From contig CAOZKB010000040.1 in NCBI GenBank assembly GCA_948571325.1, positions 1 through 8,023 of the forward strand: DNA of 8,023 nt, given 5' to 3'. The notes beneath the pieces were generated by a model. That model did no database searches and had not been told where the DNA came from. It was given only the letters and a program-made list of their open reading frames with translations. This document shows, piece after piece, positions 1-3,712 of this stretch (positions within the stretch are counted from its first letter, which is position 1; the number at the start of each line of letters is the position of its first letter). Source of the stretch: an uncultured Candidatus Saccharibacteria bacterium. GTDB lineage: Bacteria > Patescibacteriota > Saccharimonadia > Saccharimonadales > Saccharimonadaceae. Position numbers and translations under genes: made by a program.

Positions 1-46
1 CGGGTGGATTTCTGTTCCATCCGCTTACGCGTCCGGAACTGGCTAA
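1..46 (+). CDS. Possible C-terminal end of a plus-strand gene entering from the left
   Basis: One plus-strand frame is open from the window edge and stops with TAA at 44-46, ten bases before a terminator with a plus-strand T-tract. That is the expected layout for the last codons of a rightward gene. Only 14 residues (ending ASGTG) are visible, so no product can be named. The other two plus frames read through the terminator and are less likely. This is an inference from position only. Confidence 0.2.
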   Translation, partial: GWISVPSAYASGTG

Positions 47-56
47 AGCCGTTATG

Positions 57-92
57 GAAAATCCCGGCCTACAGGAGACCGGGATCTTTTTA
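57..92. terminator. Bidirectional rho-independent terminator
   Basis: ATCCCGG (61-67) pairs with CCGGGAT (79-85), with a small inner CCT/AGG stem. On the plus strand it is followed by CTTTTTAG. On the minus strand it is followed by TTTTCC, directly after the TGA stop of the 124-aa gene. It can therefore end that gene and any rightward gene coming from the left edge. Confidence 0.75.
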
Positions 93-93
93 G

Positions 94-468
94 TCAGTCA
101 AGCAATAGGCAGTTGGCAGCCGGCATATACAGCTCTTGGCTGCTTTGGAATCTGAGCTCTGCAAATTCGTTACTGTCTTCAAAATCACAAGCTCTGTCAT
201 GCCATGCCGCAGCTTCTGCCGACACAAAGAAAAAGCGTCCAGCTCGGTCTGGGTAGGTGAATTCGTCATGTTTACGGCCGCTGCAGTCAATGCAGGCGGG
301 AGCCTCACCAACCAACTCCTTCCGGAGACGTTCCAATTCAGCTGTCGCCTCCTTGCCTTTCTCTACTGCTTCTTTAGCTCTTTCTTCGATGGGATAAACC
401 GCCACCGGGTAGAGAGTGTCACCTGCGGTTCTCATCGTTACCCAAAGCTTTTTATCAGTATTCTTCAT
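94..468 (-). CDS. Hypothetical 124-aa protein with CxxC pair and central helix
   Basis: No family is recognised. The start at 468 is chosen because AAGGAG sits about 6 nt upstream; an upstream TTG would give 12 more residues but has no comparable site and would read through a hairpin. Visible features are a Lys/Glu-rich stretch at about residues 27-54 that should form an amphipathic helix or short coiled coil, one C59-x2-C62 pair followed by a charged patch, and an aromatic/Ala segment around 79-91. There is no signal peptide or membrane segment, so it is probably cytoplasmic. It is the last gene of a presumed minus-strand operon: it lies 567 nt of structured RNA downstream of the 122-aa gene and is followed at once by a terminator. 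The good start, coding-like composition and terminator argue it is real; function is unknown. Confidence 0.7.
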   Translation of the reverse strand: MKNTDKKLWVTMRTAGDTLYPVAVYPIEERAKEAVEKGKEATAELERLRKELVGEAPACIDCSGRKHDEFTYPDRAGRFFFVSAEAAAWHDRACDFEDSNEFAELRFQSSQELYMPAANCLLLD

Positions 469-474
469 AGTTAT

Positions 475-496
475 CTCCTTCTCCCCACAAATGGGG
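475..496 (-). promoter_or_regulatory. Ribosome binding site of the 124-aa gene with abutting hairpin
   Basis: Read on the minus strand, a CCCC-AUUUGU-GGGG hairpin (483-496) is followed within about 3 nt by AAGGAG (475-480) and then the ATG at 468. The same G-run could pair elsewhere in the upstream structured RNA, so it is a plausible place for translation control. That regulatory role is inferred; only the hairpin and Shine-Dalgarno are seen. Confidence 0.5.
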
Positions 497-665
497 GTAA
501 CCAATGCCTTTGTAAGATTAAGAGGTTTTCCTCACATTGGTGTTACCTTCTTAGGCAAGGTTAGACGCGTTATTGCAATGAGCCTAATCTCACCTAAGAA
601 GTATGGAGATATTCGCTTGACTAACTTTTAAGGTGCTTGCTAACTATTGAGTTAGCTTAGACTTC

Positions 666-722
666 TACGGTAGTGTCAGTCCTATTTATAGGACTGGGTT
701 ATATGAATATAACCGAACCGTA
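666..722 (-). ncRNA. Three-way junction in RNA A, shared with RNA C
   Basis: TACGGT (666-671) pairs with ACCGTA (717-722) and encloses two perfect hairpins: CAGTCCTA/TAGGACTG (677-684 with 689-696) and GGTTATA/TATAACC with a UUCA loop in the RNA sense (697-703 with 708-714). The 16 bases at 700-715 recur identically at 3451-3466 in the same structural position of RNA C. Confidence 0.65.
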
Positions 723-996
723 TTAGTAATTGGTTGGAGCTTGCTAGATTTCCCTAGTGTCGCTCCATATTTTTTGGAAGACCCAGGGTCATATGCGACA
801 CTCTATGATGCGCGACCCTGGGCTAGCTTCCCAATATTTAGTTGTCAAGTTACATTTGCCCTTCCCTTAAGCGGGTGCAAACTGCCACAGTTAAATTGAG
901 TTTTTATCCAGTTTTGGACTACAAGAGCGTTGTTCGGAGAATGGGAGAACGCTCTAAATAATCACTAATCTGGCTCGTACTGATTAAGTTCGCATT

Positions 997-1033
997 ATGT
1001 TTTGCTATTAGCAAAACATAAAAGGGCCCTTTT
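997..1033. terminator. Double hairpin just downstream of the 122-aa gene (weak terminator or processing site)
   Basis: A perfect 10-bp hairpin ATGTTTTGCT/AGCAAAACAT with a 3-nt loop (997-1019) adjoins a 14-bp palindrome AAAAGGGCCCTTTT (1020-1033). On the minus strand these follow the TAA of the 122-aa gene by two bases. The T-run after GGGCCC is only four long, so termination is likely partial at best; the first hairpin might instead be a processing or stability element. Confidence 0.4.
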
Positions 1034-1035
1034 AA

Positions 1036-1404
1036 TTACTTGATTGCCAGGCGGCGGCAACCGATGATCTGACCTTTATCATCCCTTACGGGGGTTGACG
1101 TAATCAGAAGATCGTCTGTCGTTCTCCCTTCAGCCTCGGCTGCATTCACCGTGATAATACTTACGATGAAGAGCTTCCCAGCCTCAGGTGCCGGCAGATC
1201 CACGGTAGCCCCGAACTCGGTACGAACGATTTCCACGCCCGCTGCGTTCGTAGTTACCGGAATATCCTGCTGAGATGCCCGTGCGACTCCCTGCGAGGGA
1301 AATACCGCAACGGTACTGCCGTCTTCCGCGATGATATTAACTGCATGCGGTGTCAGGTTAATAATCTCAGCGTTTACGAGTGTCATGTTGTTAGATGTTG
1401 TCAT
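1036..1404 (-). CDS. Small NLTPHAVN-type protein (phage/plasmid-associated family), 122 aa
   Basis: The start at 1404 has GGAGG 8 nt upstream; a TTG 30 nt further up lacks such a site. The protein shows INLTPHAVNI (15-24), FPSQGVAR (35-42), a VDLP-x8-FIVS stretch (68-82) and a C-terminal VRDDKGQIIGCRRL (106-119). From memory this pattern (NLTPH near the N-terminus, P-x-SG-x-AR in the middle, a 'yIVS' strand, VRD-x2-G-x-IIG-x-R at the end) marks a small uncharacterised family common in phages, plasmids and integrated elements of Gram-positive bacteria; no biochemical role is known to me. It is likely a compact beta-rich cytoplasmic protein, with no signal or membrane segment. It sits behind an unusually long structured leader (about 655 nt) driven by the promoter at 2066-2094, and is followed by structured RNA A and the 124-aa gene, probably one transcript. 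Confidence 0.75.
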   Translation of the reverse strand: MTTSNNMTLVNAEIINLTPHAVNIIAEDGSTVAVFPSQGVARASQQDIPVTTNAAGVEIVRTEFGATVDLPAPEAGKLFIVSIITVNAAEAEGRTTDDLLITSTPVRDDKGQIIGCRRLAIK

Positions 1405-2059
1405 AATAATATCCTCCATTTTCTCCGGCACCAACCTTTACGGTTCGATGCCTGCATGTGTACCACTCCGCCGGTTGGGATTTGGCGGGGCGGGATTATT
1501 GACAAGTTGCGTCATATTGGCGTTTGAGAAAAATCTCTGACTGCCTCTATGACCGCCACGGATTGATTAAATATAGAGCCTTTGGGGTCTATATTTACCG
1601 TGCGCTATGAAATTGTTTCTAGGAATCAGCCTAGTCTACCCTTGCCTCGTCTAAGCTAATCACATATGATTATGCGATGCCAGATGTTGCTTTGGCAAAA
1701 CTGCTCCTCTAAGGCGGGGTATTCGCAGAAAGGTTACTATAACCTAAGGAGGGATTGGTAATAGGCCGATCTGCGAATATCCCACCTTGAAGATAACTGA
1801 TGGATACTGGAAGCCGGTGGTATAAATTTAATAATCTATACGTTGATGGCTAACGGTTATCCTAAACCTAGATACTAATGAACACTCGTTCGGGTAAAAG
1901 GTTTAATCAACTTTCTTATATTGGGATTTAATGTACTTAAGCTTGGTCTCGGGCAATTTGCGCTTGCCTTAGGCGAATCGTCGATTCGCGTCACGCTTGG
2001 TATCGCGGGGAGAAACTGTGAGTAGTTTCTGACCTTGATTTGTGCGTAATCAAGCTTAT
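1405..2059 (-). ncRNA. Structured leader RNA B, ~655 nt, upstream of the 122-aa gene
   Basis: This runs from the predicted start of the promoter at 2066-2094 to the ribosome binding site of the 122-aa gene, with no supported ORF. Hairpins visible in the RNA sense, 5' to 3', include GTAATCA/TGATTAC (the first bases of the transcript), AGAAACT/AGTTTCT, GCGAATC/GATTCGC, GGCAA/TTGCC, the 17-bp-stem junction at 1713-1786, CTAGG/CCTAG near 1619-1634, TAAATATAGA/TCTATATTTA (1568-1597), CCGCC/GGCGG, and AACC/GGTT near the end. The motif at 1927-1944 recurs in RNA C with one mismatch. Size and density recall the ornate large bacterial RNAs (GOLLD, ROOL), but I cannot assign a class. A long regulatory 5' UTR or a stable RNA released by processing are both possible. 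Confidence 0.6.
1713..1786 (-). ncRNA. Three-way junction with 17-bp closing stem in RNA B
   Basis: The arms 1713-1729 and 1770-1786 pair over 17 positions with a single mismatch and one wobble. They enclose two hairpins, AGGTTA/TAACCT (1731-1745) and GATTGG/CCGATC (about 1754-1771, sharing a base with the closing stem). The changes between arms keep pairing (G-C against G-U), which is what a selected RNA helix looks like. Confidence 0.65.
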
Positions 2060-2065
2060 GATTAC

Positions 2066-2094
2066 ATTGTAGCACGAGTGGTAAAAATTGTCAA
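2066..2094 (-). promoter_or_regulatory. Consensus sigma-70-type promoter of RNA B / 122-aa gene
   Basis: On the minus strand, TTGACA (2089-2094) and TACAAT (2066-2071) are separated by exactly 17 bp. Transcription should start near 2059. Box sequence and spacing are the same as in the promoters at 3542-3570 and the two dnaK promoters. Confidence 0.8.
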
Positions 2095-2112
2095 TACCTT
2101 TTTTGAACTTTT

Positions 2113-2140
2113 TTGTATTTTGGCAAAGATTTTGTATAAT
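2113..2140 (+). promoter_or_regulatory. Possible rightward promoter for the 45-aa/147-aa genes
   Basis: TATAAT (2135-2140) with a poor -35 candidate TTGTAT (2113-2118) 16 bp upstream. It lies back to back with the leftward promoter. Start near 2147 would leave almost no leader for the ATG at 2154. In copy 2 of the module the box has decayed to GAAAAT. Confidence 0.4.
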
Positions 2141-2153
2141 AACAGAGGTAAGG

Positions 2154-2291
2154 ATGTTTGGTATTTTATGTGATAATATATTTTTTGAGAGTGGAAAGGC
2201 TAGAATTTTGTGTTATGAGACGGGCTTAAAGAGTGAAGTAATATTCAGGGCTATTGACAAAAATAGGTATCTGTGCCAGTATATTAGATGA
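2154..2291 (+). CDS. Possible 45-aa hypothetical protein
   Basis: ATG at 2154 follows GAGG by 5 nt and opens a 45-codon frame ending in TGA at 2289-2291. The peptide (starting MFGILCDN) is rich in Phe, Ile and Tyr, has three Cys residues, and matches nothing I recognise. If the TATAAT at 2135-2140 is used, its mRNA would be nearly leaderless and the GAGG would barely be included, which weakens the call. Alternatively the segment is untranslated leader of the 147-aa gene 131 nt downstream. In copy 2 of the promoter module the matching ATG is followed at once by TAG. Confidence 0.3.
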   Translation: MFGILCDNIFFESGKARILCYETGLKSEVIFRAIDKNRYLCQYIR

Positions 2292-2422
2292 TGGGCAGAA
2301 CGTTGCTCGTAGGACTTTGAATTTCGAGTCTGAAAAACTGAATATAGAGCATGCGAGCGTACATAGAGTAACGCGAAGACCATGAGGAGCTGATATTGAT
2401 TCATAGAAATGGAGGGAGTTTT

Positions 2423-2866
2423 ATGGGATGCTATGGTTATTTTAACCCGAGCAAGAGGCCAGTGGAGCAGTTTAGGCCGGGGAGCGATAATTTTTACGTT
2501 TTTCCCCTTCGTGGTAGCATGGCGAATTTTATCGATTCGCTTGATAGGTTGCCAGAGGGATACAAATATGAGTTAATTCGCTGCGAAGATTCTAAAAAGG
2601 TCTACGCGAAAGAGGGCTACATTAGTATCGCAAATACTAGATTAGCAGAGAACACTCGTAAGTTTACTGGGGTTAAAAACTGGCATAATAGCCTGGTGGC
2701 GAGAAATGAGAGATTCCGAAAGGAGTCAATCAAGGCAACACAGTTCTATTATGTTGAATACGACCCTGATATTACCCCCGCGGCAAAGCCTTCACGGAAG
2801 GATGAGAAACTGTGGTATCGGATCTATAAAGTAGTTTTCACGGACGAGGAAGGGGGGAGAAAATAA
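2423..2866 (+). CDS. Hypothetical 147-aa protein, charged and aromatic-rich
   Basis: No family is recognised. The start at 2423 (MGCYGYF...) has GGAGGG about 7 nt upstream; an upstream ATG in the same frame would add 9 residues but has no ribosome binding site. The protein is soluble-looking, basic in the middle (about residues 75-105, many Arg/Lys/Asn), with Tyr/Trp-rich beta-like stretches at 107-114 and 130-140 and a Lys/Glu-rich tail. A nucleic-acid partner would fit the composition but is only a guess. It is the only well-supported plus-strand gene in the window, lies divergent from RNA B, and is followed one base after its stop by a clear terminator. Its 5' region holds the possible 45-aa gene and a short inverted repeat (GCTCG/CGAGC around 2307-2366). 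Confidence 0.75.
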   Translation: MGCYGYFNPSKRPVEQFRPGSDNFYVFPLRGSMANFIDSLDRLPEGYKYELIRCEDSKKVYAKEGYISIANTRLAENTRKFTGVKNWHNSLVARNERFRKESIKATQFYYVEYDPDITPAAKPSRKDEKLWYRIYKVVFTDEEGGRK

Positions 2867-2898
2867 ATCTCAGCAAGTATAGCTGGGATTTTCTTTTG
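2867..2898 (+). terminator. Rho-independent terminator of the 147-aa gene
   Basis: ATCTCAGC (2867-2874) pairs with GCTGGGAT (2882-2889) over 8 bp with one G-U, followed by TTTCTTTTG. It begins one base after the TAA stop. Confidence 0.8.
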
Positions 2899-2994
2899 TT
2901 GAAGATTGCGGGGGATTAAGAATATTAGGTGGCGTGGGGAGCTTCTGAGAGAGGACTGAGTTTTGATGGATAATGGTACAAATTTTGAGCATGG

Positions 2995-3035
2995 AAAAGC
3001 CCCAGGATTTACGCACTTTCGTGCTACCTCGGGCT
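2995..3035 (-). terminator. Terminator of the 43-aa gene, with GNRA-capped inner hairpin
   Basis: In the minus-strand RNA, AGCCCGAGG (3035-3027) pairs with CCTGGGGCT (3006-2998) at 8 of 9 positions. Inside sits GCAC-GAAA-GTGC (3024-3013), a GNRA tetraloop hairpin. The closing stem runs into a short T-tract (four Ts). It begins about 7 nt after the TAG of the 43-aa gene. Confidence 0.6.
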
Positions 3036-3041
3036 CTCTCC

Positions 3042-3173
3042 CTAATCATTCTCATCACCTCCTTCTTCATCCTGCACTACGACAATATCTCTCGTCCTCG
3101 AATACAGACAATCATCTTGCCAAGCACAGGCTTCACAACGAGTTTCACATCCATTACGCCAGTAGGATAACAT
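3042..3173 (-). CDS. 43-aa cysteine-cluster microprotein
   Basis: ATG at 3171-3173 has a strong AAAGGGGGTG site about 6 nt upstream and opens a 43-codon frame ending in TAG at 3042-3044. The peptide carries four cysteines, C9-x3-C13-x2-C16-x5-C22, followed by Leu, then an acidic tail (DEEGGDEND). Four closely spaced Cys in a short soluble peptide imply a bound metal, either zinc or an iron-sulfur cluster. The C-x2-C-x5-C-L part resembles the WhiB cluster motif (C-x2-C-x5-C) and also the start of SPASM motifs, but the protein is far smaller than either, so homology is not claimed. It is the only gene after leader RNA C, which is driven by a consensus promoter, and a terminator follows directly. 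This combination of promoter, ribosome binding site, cysteine pattern and terminator makes a real gene likely despite its size. Confidence 0.6.
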   Translation of the reverse strand: MLSYWRNGCETRCEACAWQDDCLYSRTRDIVVVQDEEGGDEND

Positions 3174-3294
3174 GTTTTCACCCCCTTTCCTACAGTCGAT
3201 CCCCAAACTTCTCTTCCAACGCCCTCAAAAGTTTAAAGGGATTTTCCCTACGCTGGGCTACTTGCTTATTCCTCGAATGTCGCAAGCACTGCTT

Positions 3295-3344
3295 CCTTTG
3301 AGCAGCATTTAACCCACCAGCATGAGCTAAATGCTACCCAAAGG
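3295..3344 (-). ncRNA. 17-bp hairpin in RNA C
   Basis: 3295-3311 pairs with 3328-3344 over all 17 positions, two as G-U in the RNA, around a 16-nt loop. The wobble pairs preserve the helix rather than the DNA palindrome. Confidence 0.7.
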
Positions 3345-3413
3345 TTCAGAGAAATATCAAATTTAGGATTTGACGAATTCAGTGATTTGATTAGGTTTTA
3401 ATGTCCTTAAGCT

Positions 3414-3477
3414 TTTAAGGCGGTGGCCTAATTCTTTTGGAATTAGGAGCTATATGAATATAACCGTAAGACTTAAA
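3414..3477 (-). ncRNA. Three-way junction in RNA C, shared with RNA A
   Basis: TTTAAG/CTTAAA (3414-3419 with 3472-3477) and CGGT/ACCG (3421-3424 with 3463-3466) close two hairpins: CCTAATTC/GAATTAGG (3427-3434 with 3440-3447) and TATA/TATA with the UUCA loop (3451-3462). Bases 3451-3466 are identical to 700-715 of RNA A, while the neighbouring hairpin differs in sequence but not in placement. Confidence 0.65.
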
Positions 3478-3524
3478 CCGAGCCTTCTGCTCGTTGATGA
3501 GGTTTCCTTTTGGGGATTACCTTC

Positions 3525-3625
3525 ATCAAGCTTATGATTCCATTGTAGCACAGGTGGTAAAAATTGTCAATAGTTTTTATGTTTATTTTACAATTTTACA
3601 AAGTTTTGTGAAAATAACAGGGGTA
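3525..3625. repeat. Duplicated promoter module, copy 2
   Basis: Matches copy 1 (2049-2150): 45 of 48 identical at 3525-3572, then diverged but alignable to AACAGGGGTAA at 3616-3626. Its rightward side has lost the TATAAT box and has no gene; the dnaK terminator follows within 31 bp. Confidence 0.8.
3542..3570 (-). promoter_or_regulatory. Consensus sigma-70-type promoter of RNA C / 43-aa gene
   Basis: TTGACA (3565-3570) and TACAAT (3542-3547) on the minus strand with a 17-bp spacer; predicted start near 3535. The 17-bp spacer differs from that of the copy-1 promoter at only two positions. Confidence 0.8.
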
Positions 3626-3655
3626 AAAATAATGTAGCGAGGCTGGATAGTTGCA

Positions 3656-3681
3656 AAAAGTACCCAATATTGGGTACTTTT
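3656..3681. terminator. dnaK terminator (perfect 13-bp palindrome)
   Basis: AAAAGTACCCAAT pairs with ATTGGGTACTTTT without a loop mismatch. On the minus strand it lies 32 nt after the dnaK stop and ends in TTTTT. Being symmetric it can also stop rightward transcription. It closes dnaK as a single-gene unit. Confidence 0.85.
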
Positions 3682-3712
3682 CGATTCCCTATCTATTATC
3701 TAGGATTTGGAT

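Larger units (their letters stand above)
469..1035 (-). ncRNA. Structured RNA A: 567-nt untranslated stretch between the 122-aa and 124-aa genes
   Basis: No convincing gene lies here on either strand, but the stretch is packed with inverted repeats. They include 483-496, 496-506 with 535-547, CTTCTTAGG/CCTAAGAAG (547-555 with 593-601), a GCTAACT/AGTTAGC hairpin near 637-654, a three-way junction at 666-722, GGAGC/GCTCC around 736-765, GGAAG plus CCCAGGGTC paired with GACCCTGGG plus CTTCC (776-831), and AGAGCGTT/AACGCTCT (924-955). I found no minus-strand promoter inside, so it is probably transcribed from the promoter at 2066-2094 as intercistronic RNA ahead of the 124-aa gene. Orientation rests on that context and on shared sequence with RNA C, whose promoter points leftward. 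It does not look like RNase P RNA, SRP RNA, 6S RNA or tmRNA by eye. Class unknown. Confidence 0.6.
2049..2150. repeat. Duplicated promoter module, copy 1
   Basis: Positions 2049-2096 match 3525-3572 at 45 of 48 bases, and weaker similarity continues rightward through the AACAGRGGTAA segment (2141-2150 against 3616-3625). The module holds the leftward promoter of RNA B and, on the other strand, a TATAAT box pointing right. It is an old duplication whose leftward promoter has been kept almost unchanged. Confidence 0.8.
3174..3535 (-). ncRNA. Structured leader RNA C, ~362 nt, upstream of the 43-aa gene
   Basis: It runs from the predicted start of the promoter at 3542-3570 to the start of the 43-aa gene. 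In RNA order it shows a GATGA-rich hairpin (3494-3526), CGAGC/GCTCG near 3480-3494, the three-way junction shared with RNA A (3414-3477), the motif shared with RNA B (3397-3414), ATCAAAT/ATTTGAT near 3356-3373, a 17-bp hairpin (3295-3344), AGGGA/TCCCT near 3238-3250 inside a CCAGCG/CGTTGG stem, and then the ribosome binding site. It is the shortest of the three related RNAs and links the other two by sharing a different element with each. Confidence 0.65.

Noticed and set aside
136..631. Plus-strand frames opposite the 124-aa gene and RNA A
   Set aside because: They are Cys/Ser/Phe-rich mirror frames of a better-supported minus-strand gene and of hairpins, with no convincing ribosome binding sites.
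700..730. ACGGTTC in RNA A, considered as the end of a group II intron domain V
   Set aside because: The AGC catalytic triad strand and the matching 34-nt domain V hairpin are absent, and no reverse transcriptase is present.
820..848. TTGACA at 843-848 (minus) as a promoter for RNA A
   Set aside because: The hexamer 17 bp downstream is TAGCCC and lies inside a strong hairpin arm; no acceptable -10 is present.
1433..1460. T-loop-like GGTTCGATGCC, considered as part of a tRNA or tmRNA
   Set aside because: No acceptor, D or anticodon arms can be drawn around it on either strand.
1875..2075. A 66-codon minus-strand frame at the start of leader B
   Set aside because: It begins inside the -10 region of the promoter and crosses several perfect hairpins; no ribosome binding site could be in the transcript.
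2870..3070. A 66-codon minus-strand frame (or 59 codons from 3049)
   Set aside because: It runs through the terminator of the 43-aa gene and into the opposite-strand terminator; its composition is not protein-like. Kept only as a low-interest finding because of the good ribosome binding site.
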